Assembly (NCBI RefSeq): GCF_003991875.1
Contig: NZ_CP031423.1
Coordinates: forward strand, 3,491,648 to 3,555,647
Reading direction: 5' to 3'
Origin: Microbacterium lemovicicum
Lineage (GTDB): Bacteria; Actinomycetota; Actinomycetes; Actinomycetales; Microbacteriaceae
DNA: 64,000 nucleotides
Part shown: piece after piece, positions 26,013 through 33,987 of the stretch
How the letters are laid out: every line of letters starts with the position of its first letter
Position numbering within the stretch: the stretch's first letter is position 1
Translations under genes and position numbers: made by a program
The notes under the pieces: generated by a model
The model's input: only the letters and a program-made list of their open reading frames with translations
Database searches by the model: none
Told to the model about the DNA's origin: nothing

Positions 26013-27389
26013 CTACGCGAAGTCCCCGACCGGCGCCATGTCGGTGAAGCGGGAGAAGTGGCCCTGGAAGGCGACGGTGATCGTGTCGGTCGGGCCGTTG
26101 CGGTGCTTGGCGACGATGAGGTCGGCCTCGCCGGCACGGGGGCTGTCCTTCTCATAGGCGGCCTCGCGATGCAGCAGCACCACCATGTCGGCGTCCTGCT
26201 CGATCGAGCCCGACTCGCGGAGGTCGGAGAGCGCGGGCTTCTTGTCGGAGCGCTGCTCGGCGCCACGGTTCAGCTGCGACAGCGCCACGACCGGCACACC
26301 CAGCTCCTTGGCGAGGAGCTTGAGCGCGCGCGAGAACTCCGAGACCTCCTGCTGGCGCGACTCGACGCGCTTGCCGCTCGTCATGAGCTGCAGGTAGTCG
26401 ATGACGACCATCTTCAGGCCGACGCGCTGCTTGAGGCGACGGCACTTCGCGCGGATCTCGACCAGCGTCATGTTCGGGCTGTCGTCGATGTAGAGAGGGG
26501 CGTCGTTGATGCGTCCGCGCACCGACGCGATCGTCGTCCAGTCGCGGGAGTCGAGCGTGCCCTTGCGCATCGCCTGCAGGGGGATCGCGCCCTCGGCGCT
26601 CATGAGGCGCATGGCGATCTCGCTGCGACCCATCTCGAGCGAGAAGAAGATGGTCGGCATGTCGTTGCCGATGGCCGCGGTGCGGGCGAAGTCGAGCGCG
26701 AGCGTCGACTTACCCATGGCCGGACGCGCGGCGATGATGATCATCTGCCCCGGGTGCAGGCCGTTCGTCAGCTGGTCGAGGCCGGCGAAGCCGGTCGGGA
26801 TGCCGGTCATCTGACCGTCGCGACCGCGGGCGGCCTCGATCTCGTCGACGGCGGCGTCGACGGCGACCGTCAGCGGGACGTAGTCCTCGACGGCGTCGGC
26901 GCCGGTGACGCCGTAGATCTCCGCCTGCGCGGTGTTGACGAGGTCGAGCGCCTCGCCCTCGCCCTGGTAGCCCATCTGCACGATGCGCGTGCCGGCCTCG
27001 ACGAGACGGCGCAGCAGCGCGCGCTCGGAGACGATCGAGGCGTAGTAGCCCGCGTTGGCCGCCGTCGGCACGATCGAGGTCAGGGTGTGCAGGTAATCGG
27101 CCCCGCCCGCGCGCTGCAGCTCGCCGGTCTTGATGAGCTCGTCGGTGACCGCGACGACGTCGGTCGGCTCACCGTGCGAGTACAGCGAGAGGATGGCCTC
27201 GTAGATGAGCTCGTGCTTCGGCACATAGAAGTCCGCGCCGCGCAGGCTCTCGATGACGTCGGCGACGGCGTCCTTCGAGAGCAGCATGCCGCCCAGCGCG
27301 CTCTGCTCCGCCAGCACGTCGTGCGGAGGCGTCCGCTCGTACTGCCGGGGTCCCCCCAGACGCTCCTCCGAGATGTCGGCGATCGACAT
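26013..27389 (-). CDS. dnaB: Replicative DNA helicase DnaB
   Basis: The 458-residue helicase unwinds DNA at replication forks as a hexamer. The N-terminal primase-interaction domain (PPHDVLAEQSALGGMLLS) is followed by the RecA-like ATPase with Walker A ARPAMGKST, IFFSLEMGRSEIAMRL, Walker B MVVIDYLQLM and LSQLNRGAEQRSDKKP. No intein is present, unlike mycobacterial DnaB. ATG 27389 is preceded by AGGAGAGGA. The region upstream contains four DnaA-box-like sequences. As in M. tuberculosis it lies downstream of the rpsF-ssb-rpsR-rplI unit, here across two inserted opposite-strand genes. Confidence 0.97.
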   Translation of the reverse strand: MSIADISEERLGGPRQYERTPPHDVLAEQSALGGMLLSKDAVADVIESLRGADFYVPKHELIYEAILSLYSHGEPTDVVAVTDELIKTGELQRAGGADYLHTLTSIVPTAANAGYYASIVSERALLRRLVEAGTRIVQMGYQGEGEALDLVNTAQAEIYGVTGADAVEDYVPLTVAVDAAVDEIEAARGRDGQMTGIPTGFAGLDQLTNGLHPGQMIIIAARPAMGKSTLALDFARTAAIGNDMPTIFFSLEMGRSEIAMRLMSAEGAIPLQAMRKGTLDSRDWTTIASVRGRINDAPLYIDDSPNMTLVEIRAKCRRLKQRVGLKMVVIDYLQLMTSGKRVESRQQEVSEFSRALKLLAKELGVPVVALSQLNRGAEQRSDKKPALSDLRESGSIEQDADMVVLLHREAAYEKDSPRAGEADLIVAKHRNGPTDTITVAFQGHFSRFTDMAPVGDFA

Positions 27390-27470
27390 GCTGCCGTCCT
27401 CTCCTGTCGTCTTCACCCTCATCGCGCGTGCCCGTGAGGTGCGCGCGCGAACAGCGCCGATCCGATCTGC

Positions 27471-27486
27471 GGATGCCGCGGCATCC
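27471..27486. repeat. GGATGCCGCGGCATCC palindrome
   Basis: A perfect 16-bp palindrome. Exact copies also lie at 32910-32925, 34937-34952, 45023-45038 and 46000-46015. This copy is intergenic, upstream of dnaB. Confidence 0.9.
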
Positions 27487-27612
27487 GCTCCCCGATCGAG
27501 CACAGCCCACCACGAACCGCCGACATCGCATCACCCCCGATGGATGACGGCGCAGTCGTCCGATGGGCCGGACCCCACGCTATGGAGGGTGATTCCGAGG
27601 CGCAAACAGCCC

Positions 27613-27678
27613 TGTGGATAACTCTGTGGAGAACATGCGCGAAACGCCGCGGACCCTGTGCACAACGGATGTGGACAA
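27613..27678 (-). promoter_or_regulatory. Cluster of four DnaA-box-like sequences upstream of dnaB
   Basis: TGTGGATAA (27613-27621) is the exact complement of the consensus DnaA box TTATCCACA. TGTGGAGAA (27625-27633), TGTGCACAA (27657-27665) and TGTGGACAA (27670-27678) differ by one or two bases and have the same orientation. They come in two pairs with 12- and 13-base periods. DnaA binding is inferred. Confidence 0.6.
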
Positions 27679-28177
27679 CCTTCTTATCGCGAGTGGGTCG
27701 AAAGAATTTAAGTGCTCCTGATCTGCCCTTCTCATCGCGGTGAGGGTGTGGAGGAAGAAAGAGGTGAACTCGGGATTGAAGGTTCGGTCTGATAGGAGCG
27801 GCTGTGTACAGATCTGGGGATGACGAGCGACGTCGTGTTCTCGATCGGTACGCGACCGACAGCCGGCCGTTCGGCGACAGCCGGCCTCCTCTGGGCGCCT
27901 CTGCGGCACGCAGAGCAGGACCCCACCCCGAACAGCTCAGCGCTCCCACGGGTGCGCACAAGGCCCTCCTGCGGTCTCCGCCCCTGCTTCGTCCTCCCCA
28001 TCGCACTGATCGAGCGATCCATACGCGACGCGACGACGGCCGAGGCCCGTCGCGACGAAAAGGGGGCCTCACCTACCCACGTCGCGATCGCAGGGCTAGC
28101 TTCAGATCACCAGGCACCCCTAGATCTGCTCCTCACGGACGGATCTCCTTTTACGTCGTCGTATTCGGGAGGTGAAC

Positions 28178-29335
28178 ATGGACGCCATTCATCCGCAGCG
28201 CGTGTCGAGGATCTCCACGCTGCTGATCGCCTCCCTCGGCGTCGCGTTCGCCTGGGTGCTCCTGTCTCTCGTTCTGGGCTTCTCCGCGCCTCAGGCGCAC
28301 GCCGACGACGACGGTCTGCTCGGCACGGTGACCTCCACGGTCGAGCGCACCACCTCCTCCGCGACCCAGGTCGTCTCCGACACCACCTCGTCCGTGACCG
28401 ACCTCGTCAGCGACACGGTCGCCGCCGTCTCGGAGCCGGCCGCGCCGCCCGCCCCGATCGCGCCGCCCGCCCCCATCGCGCCGGTCGTCGAACAGGTCGC
28501 GCCGGTCGTGGCCCCCGTGGTGGAGACGGTCGCCCCCGTGGTCGCCCCGATCACCGAGGCCGTGGCCCCCGTCGTCGCCGGTGTGACCCCCGTCGTGGAG
28601 ACGGTCGAGTCCGCGGTCGGCACCGTCACCACGGGTGCGACGGAGATCGTCGATGCCGGCGTCATCAGTCCGGTCGTGGATGCGGGCGTCGAGGTCGTGA
28701 CGTCGCTCCCTGTCGTCGGTGACGTCGTGGCCTCCACCGGCGTCGATGACGCCCTCTCGTCCGTCGGCCACACCGTCGACGGCGTGCTGCAGGGCACGAC
28801 GGAGGCGGTCGTCCGCCCCGTGACGGAGATCGTCGACACCGTGACCGACCCCGTCGAGGGTGTCGTCGACGGGGCAGTCCCCGCTGCGGTGACGCCTGTC
28901 GTGCCGGTGACCGGCAGCCTCACGCCGCTGTCGCCCGCGCTCGCCCCCGCCTCAGAGCTCCCCGCCTCCCGCACTCTTCCCCGACCCCTCGACGCGACGT
29001 CCGCAGCCGGACCGCTGGACTACTTCGCGCGTGCGGCGGTGCTGAGCGGCACCGCCCTGTGGATGGCCGTCGCGCCGTCCGCCACGGCCGTCGTGTCGTC
29101 GGCGGATGCCGCGGCCATCGGCGGCGGCGCATCGAACGACCCGTTATCGCTGCTGCGTTCGACGCTGCAGGGCGAATCGTCCTCCATGGGGCCCGCCGGT
29201 GCGGGTTCCGGTGCCTGGGCGCTGATCGCCGTCGCGTTCGTGCTCGCATACCGTGCCTGGATGCGACGCACCGGACTCGAGGACGACGCGGCTCCCGTGG
29301 CACCCACCTACCCCACCGACGTCTCTCCCGACTGA
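28178..29335 (+). CDS. Secreted low-complexity Val/Pro/Thr-rich protein with C-terminal membrane segment
   Basis: The 385-residue protein has a signal or signal-anchor (TLLIASLGVAFAWVLLSLVL, then APQAHADDD), a long Val/Thr/Pro/Ala repeat region with irregular VAPVVETVAPVV units (about 85-160), VVDAGVEV and VVETV repeats, and a hydrophobic segment near the C-terminus (GAWALIAVAFVLAYRAWMRR). It is probably extracytoplasmic. GGAGG lies five bases before ATG 28178. It is followed by the chaplin-like gene and they may work together at the surface. I recognise no family. Confidence 0.75.
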   Translation: MDAIHPQRVSRISTLLIASLGVAFAWVLLSLVLGFSAPQAHADDDGLLGTVTSTVERTTSSATQVVSDTTSSVTDLVSDTVAAVSEPAAPPAPIAPPAPIAPVVEQVAPVVAPVVETVAPVVAPITEAVAPVVAGVTPVVETVESAVGTVTTGATEIVDAGVISPVVDAGVEVVTSLPVVGDVVASTGVDDALSSVGHTVDGVLQGTTEAVVRPVTEIVDTVTDPVEGVVDGAVPAAVTPVVPVTGSLTPLSPALAPASELPASRTLPRPLDATSAAGPLDYFARAAVLSGTALWMAVAPSATAVVSSADAAAIGGGASNDPLSLLRSTLQGESSSMGPAGAGSGAWALIAVAFVLAYRAWMRRTGLEDDAAPVAPTYPTDVSPD

Positions 29336-29419
29336 TCGGACCTCGTCGCCCCCTCGGCGACCGAGTGTCATCGCGCATTCCCGCGCATCCGAACAGTCAA
29401 CACATCTCGAGGAGAGATC

Positions 29420-30955
29420 ATGAACACCTTCATCACGCGCGCCTTGATCGGCACGCTTCTCGCCGGCGGCGTCACGCTGCTCGGCGCGACGGTCGCCAAC
29501 GCGGCCGAGACCACGGGCGAGGACGGACTGCTGTCCGGCACCCAGGCCCTCATCGACGTGTCGGCCCCGGTCGACGTCGTCGGCGACGCGGTGTCGCTCA
29601 TCGGGGACAGCTCATCCACGACGGCCCCGGCACCCGCGGAGGCCGCACCGGCTCCCGCGGCCGAGGTCACGACGAGCGGCCTCGACGGCATCCTGTCGGG
29701 CGATCAGGCCATCGTGAGCGTCGACATCCCGATCACCGTCACCGACAACGCGGTATCGGTCATCGGCGACAGCACCGTCGAGGACGCGGCTCCCGCTGCG
29801 CCGGCCGAGCCTGCCGAGCCTGCTGCACCCGCCGAGGCTCCGGCCCCCGAGGCGAGCACCAGCGGCGAGGACGGCATCGCGTCGGGCAACCAGGCGGTCG
29901 TCGACCTGGACGTTCCGGTCACCGTCGGCGGCAACGCCGTCTCCGTCATCGGAGACAGCAGCGTCACCGACACCGCCCCCGCAGCGGCGCCGGTGGCCCC
30001 GGCCACCGGCGGCACCACGACGGCACCCGTCACCACCGGCGAGGACAGCATCCTCGGCGGCAACCAGGTGATCCCCGTCGTCGACATCCCCGTCACCGTC
30101 GGCGGCAACGCCGTCTCCGTCATCGGAGACAGCAGCGTCACCGACACCGCCCCCGCAGCTGCCCCGGCAGCCCCGGCCACCGGCGGCACCACGACGGCAC
30201 CCGTCACCACCGGCGAGGACAGCATCCTCGGCGGCAACCAGGTGATCCCCGTCCTGGACATCCCCGTCACCGTCGGCGGGAACGCCATCTCGGTCATCGG
30301 AGACAGCAGTGTGGTGGGCGGCACGGGCACGGGAACCGGCCTCGGCGGCGGATCGCCTCTCGCGCCGATCACCTCGGGTGAGGACGGCATCCTCGGCGGC
30401 AACCAGCTGATCCCGGTCGTCAACCTCCCGATCACCGTCGGCGGCAACGCCATCTCCGTCATCGGAGACAGCACCGTCACCACCCCCGGCACCCCGGGAA
30501 CGCCCGGCACACCCGGCACCCCCGGCACCCCCGGCACCCCGGGCACCCCCGGCACCCCGGGCACCCCGGGCACCCCCGGCACCCCGGGAACGCCCGGCAC
30601 GCCCGGCACCCCGGGAACGCCCGGCACGCCCGGCACCCCGGGAACGCCCGGCACACCCGGCACCCCCGGCACCCCCGGCACCCCCGGCACACCGGGCACT
30701 CCCGGCACCCCCGGCACCCCCGGCACACCGGGCACTCCGGGCACTCCGGGCACTCCCGGTACCCCGGCCACTGCCGGAACACCCGCGGGCGCGACCGTCT
30801 ACGCCGCCGCGTCGACCGCAGCCGCGTCGACCGCGAACGCCCCGGCCGCGCGCCTGGCGACCACCGGAGGAGAGAGCGCCCTTCCGGCACTCCTGATGGC
30901 ACTCGTGCTGTTCGGAGCCGGCGCGGCGTTCCTGCTGCGGCGCCGCACCGCCTGA
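29420..30955 (+). CDS. Cys-free chaplin-like surface protein with Gly-Thr-Pro collagen-like tract and LATTG sorting signal
   Basis: The 511-residue protein has a Sec signal (1-29, cleavage after VANAA), six 32-residue chaplin-like segments (33-64, 87-118, 149-180, 207-238, 265-296, 320-351; consensus [25 protein letters not shown]), 31 perfect Gly-Thr-Pro triplets (357-449), and a sorting signal LATTG (479-483), then a membrane segment and RRRTA. Streptomyces chaplins are amyloid-forming, cell-surface proteins usually with two Cys; these segments have none. LAxTG is the class E sortase motif, and no such sortase is in the window. GGAGAGATC precedes the ATG. Segments 3-5 sit on a 58-residue period. 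Confidence 0.9.
   Translation: MNTFITRALIGTLLAGGVTLLGATVANAAETTGEDGLLSGTQALIDVSAPVDVVGDAVSLIGDSSSTTAPAPAEAAPAPAAEVTTSGLDGILSGDQAIVSVDIPITVTDNAVSVIGDSTVEDAAPAAPAEPAEPAAPAEAPAPEASTSGEDGIASGNQAVVDLDVPVTVGGNAVSVIGDSSVTDTAPAAAPVAPATGGTTTAPVTTGEDSILGGNQVIPVVDIPVTVGGNAVSVIGDSSVTDTAPAAAPAAPATGGTTTAPVTTGEDSILGGNQVIPVLDIPVTVGGNAISVIGDSSVVGGTGTGTGLGGGSPLAPITSGEDGILGGNQLIPVVNLPITVGGNAISVIGDSTVTTPGTPGTPGTPGTPGTPGTPGTPGTPGTPGTPGTPGTPGTPGTPGTPGTPGTPGTPGTPGTPGTPGTPGTPGTPGTPGTPGTPGTPGTPGTPGTPATAGTPAGATVYAAASTAAASTANAPAARLATTGGESALPALLMALVLFGAGAAFLLRRRTA
29864..30307 (+). repeat. 174-bp tandem repeat units within the chaplin-like gene
   Basis: Chaplin-like segments 3, 4 and 5 start 174 bases apart (58 codons). 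The DNA of the last two units is almost identical, including silent positions, from about 29,920 to 30,280, which points to a recent duplication. Confidence 0.8.
30488..30766 (+). repeat. 9-bp repeat tract encoding 31 Gly-Thr-Pro triplets
   Basis: The tract is 279 bases of GGN-ACN-CCN units in uninterrupted frame. Codon choice varies between units (ACC, ACG, ACA and ACT; CCC and CCG), so the peptide repeat is kept while the DNA has diverged, which suggests selection on the protein. Confidence 0.95.
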
Positions 30956-31020
30956 CGCGGACGGAGCGGGCCGGCCGTGCCTGGTCCGACCTGCTCCGCC
31001 GCCGACGCGGCCGGTGAAAG

Positions 31021-31073
31021 GACGGATGCCGCGACCCGAACCCCTGTGGAGGGGCCGGGCCGCGGCATCCGTC
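31021..31073. terminator. Bidirectional terminator hairpin between the chaplin-like gene and rplI
   Basis: Outer arms 31021-31038 and 31056-31073 pair over 18 bases with one mismatch, and an inner CCCCT/AGGGG pair (31041-31045 and 31050-31054) extends the stem. It ends both the convergent chaplin-like gene and rplI. The stem contains the GGATGCCGCG half-palindrome. Confidence 0.75.
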
Positions 31074-31086
31074 TGCCTTCTGCGCC

Positions 31087-31539
31087 TTACTTGGCGGAGA
31101 CCACCTGAAGGGTGATCACGGCGGTCAGGTCGTCGCGGAGACGCACCGTGGCCTCGTGCTCGCCGATCGACTTGATGGGCGTGGTGATGTGGATCTTGCG
31201 CTTGTCCAGGTCGCCCAGGCCGGCGGCCTTGACGGCGTCGGCGATGTGGTCGGTCTTGACCGAGCCGAACAGACGGCCTTCGCTGCCGGTCTTGACGGCG
31301 AGCTTGACCTTGTTGGACTCGAGCGTGTTCTTGAGCGCCACGGCCTCTTCGTGATCGTGGATCGCGCGGGAGTCACGGGCGGCGCGGATCGACGCCACCT
31401 GCTTCTCGCCACCGCGGGTCCACGCCACGGCGAAGCCCTGGGGGATGAGGTAGTTGCGGGCGAACCCGTCCTTGACCTCGACAACGTCTCCGGCGCCGCC
31501 GAGACCGGCGACCTCGTTCGTGAGAATCAGCTTCGACAT
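31087..31539 (-). CDS. rplI: 50S ribosomal protein L9
   Basis: The 150-residue protein starts [20 protein letters not shown] and has the L9 signature [17 protein letters not shown], then the long connecting helix and the C-terminal domain ending [10 protein letters not shown]. It binds 23S rRNA. It is the last gene of rpsF-ssb-rpsR-rplI, nine bases after rpsR. Confidence 0.98.
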   Translation of the reverse strand: MSKLILTNEVAGLGGAGDVVEVKDGFARNYLIPQGFAVAWTRGGEKQVASIRAARDSRAIHDHEEAVALKNTLESNKVKLAVKTGSEGRLFGSVKTDHIADAVKAAGLGDLDKRKIHITTPIKSIGEHEATVRLRDDLTAVITLQVVSAK

Positions 31540-31548
31540 CGGTGCCCC

Positions 31549-31803
31549 TTAACGGCCAGCGCCGGCGTAGGGCAGGAGCGCCATTTCGCGCGCGTTCTTG
31601 ATCGCGCGGGCGATCAGACGCTGCTCCTGCACCGAGACTCCGGTGATACGGCGGGCGCGGATCTTCCCGCGCTCCGAGATGAACTTGCGAAGCGTGGCGA
31701 CATCTTTGTAGTCGATGAGGCCGACGCGGGTCGGCTTCGCGGGAGCGGTGACTTTGCCGCCCTTCCGCGGCTTCCGGCGGTCGCCGGTGGACTTTCCAGC
31801 CAT
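31549..31803 (-). CDS. rpsR: 30S ribosomal protein S18
   Basis: The 84-residue protein has [40 protein letters not shown] and [13 protein letters not shown], the conserved S18 core. The N-terminus is basic. It lacks the Cys residues of zinc-type S18. It follows ssb by 74 bases in the unit. Confidence 0.98.
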   Translation of the reverse strand: MAGKSTGDRRKPRKGGKVTAPAKPTRVGLIDYKDVATLRKFISERGKIRARRITGVSVQEQRLIARAIKNAREMALLPYAGAGR

Positions 31804-31877
31804 GGTTCTTCCTTACTGAGTGTGTAGATCGGATGCTGCGACCCGGCCTGCGCCTGACGGGCGGCCGGATTCGCGGA

Positions 31878-32399
31878 TCAGAACGGGGTGTCGTCTCCGT
31901 AGGAGCCGGGAGTGCTCCACGCGTCGGCGCCGCTGTTCGAGGAGCCGCTGTTCGACCCGGGGGTCGACCACGGCTGGTCGGCGACCTGGCCGCGGGACTG
32001 CCCGCCGCCCTGTCCGCCGCCGGCACCGCCGGAGGAGGCCGCACGCGTGATCTGAGCCGTCGCGTAGCGCAGCGACGGGCCGATCTCGTCGACCTCGAGC
32101 TCCATCGACGTGCGCTTCTCGCCTTCCTTCGTCTCGTACGAGCGCTGCTTCAGGCGACCGCTCGCGATGACGCGGCTGCCCTTGGTCAGCGATCCGGCGA
32201 CGTGCTCGGCGAACTCGCGCCAGACGCTCGCGCGGAGGAACAGCGCTTCGCCGTCCTTCCACTCGTTCGCCTGACGGTCGAAGGTGCGCGGCGTCGACGC
32301 GATCGTGAAGTTCGCGACGGGGAGTCCGTTCTGCGTGTAGCGCAGCTCGGGATCAGCCGTGAGGTTTCCCACGACGGTGATGATCGTCTCGCCGGCCAT
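31878..32399 (-). CDS. ssb: Single-stranded DNA-binding protein
   Basis: The 173-residue protein has an OB fold (about 1-110: [54 protein letters not shown]), a Gly/Gln/Ser-rich disordered linker and the acidic tip DDTPF that recruits repair and replication proteins. It forms tetramers on single-stranded DNA. It follows rpsF by five bases. Confidence 0.98.
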   Translation of the reverse strand: MAGETIITVVGNLTADPELRYTQNGLPVANFTIASTPRTFDRQANEWKDGEALFLRASVWREFAEHVAGSLTKGSRVIASGRLKQRSYETKEGEKRTSMELEVDEIGPSLRYATAQITRAASSGGAGGGQGGGQSRGQVADQPWSTPGSNSGSSNSGADAWSTPGSYGDDTPF

Positions 32400-32404
32400 G
32401 ACCC

Positions 32405-32791
32405 TTACGCGTCCTGCTTGACCGCGGGCTTGGCGGGACGGGCAGCCTTGCGGGCGGCCTTCTCGTCGGCGCGCTGCTTCTCCGACGCGATCATCGCGAT
32501 CGCCTCTTCGGCCCGGAGGACCTTGGTGCGCATGATCATCTCGCTGAGCTTGAGCTGACGGTCGAGCTCGCGCGTGGCGTCACTGGATGCCGTGAAGCTG
32601 ACGACGGCGTAGATGCCCTCGTTCTTCTTCTGGATCTCGTATGCCAGGCGGCGCTTGCCCCAGACGTCGACGTTCTCGATGGAACCGCCGTCGTTGGTGA
32701 TGACCTTCAGGAACTTGTCGAGGTTCGGAGCGACCTGGCGCTCATCGATCTCGGGGTTCAAGATGACCATGAGTTCGTACTGGTGCGTCAC
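32405..32791 (-). CDS. rpsF: 30S ribosomal protein S6
   Basis: The 128-residue protein has the S6 features [35 protein letters not shown] and an Ala/Lys-rich C-terminal extension. The start is GTG 32791 with AAGGAGG at the right distance. It opens the rpsF-ssb-rpsR-rplI unit. Confidence 0.97.
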   Translation of the reverse strand: MTHQYELMVILNPEIDERQVAPNLDKFLKVITNDGGSIENVDVWGKRRLAYEIQKKNEGIYAVVSFTASSDATRELDRQLKLSEMIMRTKVLRAEEAIAMIASEKQRADEKAARKAARPAKPAVKQDA

Positions 32792-32909
32792 TGACCCACC
32801 TCCTTCGGACTAGAACGGCTGTCGGGCATTTCCCGGCAGCAGGAGGGTGTGTGCACGTGTCCGGCCGGATTCGGGCTGGGCCGAGGCCGGACAACCTTCA
32901 CAGTGTACC

Positions 32910-32925
32910 GGATGCCGCGGCATCC
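32910..32925. repeat. GGATGCCGCGGCATCC palindrome
   Basis: Perfect 16-bp palindrome in the 203-base gap between rpsF and the divergent gene at 32995; a further half copy (GGGATGCCGCG) follows at about 32936. Confidence 0.9.
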
Positions 32926-32994
32926 GCCGGAATCGGGATGCCGCGCCCGCGCGACGACGAGGCGCGACGGCCTCCCGCAGGTAGCGTGGCCGCC

Positions 32995-33987
32995 ATGGAA
33001 TGGACGGCGGACGTGGCGGCGGGCGACTGGATCCGGGACAGGGTCGACTCGCCCTGGCGCGGGACGATCCACGACATCGTGCCGCGCGGCTTCGCGGAGT
33101 ACGTGCGCATCTTCCATCCGGCCACCCGCGACCGTCCGGTCGGCGAGCGCTGGCCCGGCCTGCCGTACGCCCGCCACCGCCGCGAGTGGGACGAGTTCCA
33201 GCGTCGCGACCCCGAGATCGACGTCGAGCGGGTGTCGTGGGCGCAGACCGCGGCCGCCATCGGCACGACGATGCACGCGCGCGCCCAGTGGGACGCCCTG
33301 GTCGCCCCCGGCCGGCTCGTCGAGAACGAGGACGGACCGCGCGATGCGGCCGGCTGGCGCTACGGCACCCCCGACCTGGGAGACCTCCCGGCCGATCTCG
33401 TCGCCGTCGTCGCCGGTCACGCGGCTGCGCACACGACGACACCGGACGACGGCTGCGTCGCGGTGTGGGAGGGCTTCGGCGGTCTGGTCGGCTTCATGGG
33501 GCCGGCACCGTCGCGCACGTTCTACCAGTTCACCTCCACCCCCTCCGAGGAGGTGAACGCGCACAACGAGATGCTCTCGCGCTCGGTGCGCGACCCGTAC
33601 GACAAAGGCTTCCGCAAGGACACCTGGCAGGACGGGATGCTCGACCGCGCCATCTCGGAGGGTCCGCGCCTGCGGCTGCTCAACCGCGCTCACGTGCTCT
33701 TCCGGGGAGGGGTGATCGAGCTCGCCCGGCCGGACTGGTTCCTCGACGTCCCCTGGCGCGACCGTGAGGCCGAGGAGCACGGGTTCCCACCCAGCGCCCA
33801 CGCTCCCACCCTCGTCTGGCCCGACGACCACGCCTGGGTCATCTCGACCGAGGTCGACTACGACTCCACGATCGTCGGGGGCAGCGCCGATCTGGTGCGC
33901 GCGCTGCGCGCCGACCCGCGGCTCGAGGCGATCCCGATCCGGGAGGACACCGCGCTCACCTGGGACGCCGACGAGGTGAACCGATGA
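32995..33987 (+). CDS. Conserved-looking protein of unknown function (330 residues)
   Basis: The soluble protein begins MEWTADVAAGDWIRDRVDSP and has IHDIVPRGFAEYVRIFHPA, SWAQTAAAIGTTMHARAQW and a C-terminal VISTEVDYDSTIVGGSADLV segment, which reads like a substrate-binding or nucleotide-hydrolase-like fold but matches nothing I can name. TAGCGT (32982-32987) lies seven bases before the ATG, fitting a leaderless start, so I rejected the longer frame beginning at 32851. It overlaps the next gene by four bases (ATGA). Confidence 0.75.
   Translation: MEWTADVAAGDWIRDRVDSPWRGTIHDIVPRGFAEYVRIFHPATRDRPVGERWPGLPYARHRREWDEFQRRDPEIDVERVSWAQTAAAIGTTMHARAQWDALVAPGRLVENEDGPRDAAGWRYGTPDLGDLPADLVAVVAGHAAAHTTTPDDGCVAVWEGFGGLVGFMGPAPSRTFYQFTSTPSEEVNAHNEMLSRSVRDPYDKGFRKDTWQDGMLDRAISEGPRLRLLNRAHVLFRGGVIELARPDWFLDVPWRDREAEEHGFPPSAHAPTLVWPDDHAWVISTEVDYDSTIVGGSADLVRALRADPRLEAIPIREDTALTWDADEVNR

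Larger units (their letters stand above)
27390..28177. other. Long intergenic region between divergent dnaB and surface-protein gene
   Basis: This 788-base region has no credible gene. It holds the GGATGCCGCGGCATCC palindrome (27471-27486), the four DnaA-box-like sequences (27613-27678) and an A/T-richer stretch (about 27690-27830). The promoters of dnaB and of the 28178 gene must lie here, but no clear core promoter was assigned. Confidence 0.7.

Noticed and set aside
29704..30771. Minus-strand open frame with dozens of Val-Pro-Gly repeats, resembling elastin
   Set aside because: It is the reverse complement of the Gly-Thr-Pro tract; the plus frame has a signal peptide, chaplin-like segments and a sorting signal, while this one has none of these and no ribosome-binding site.
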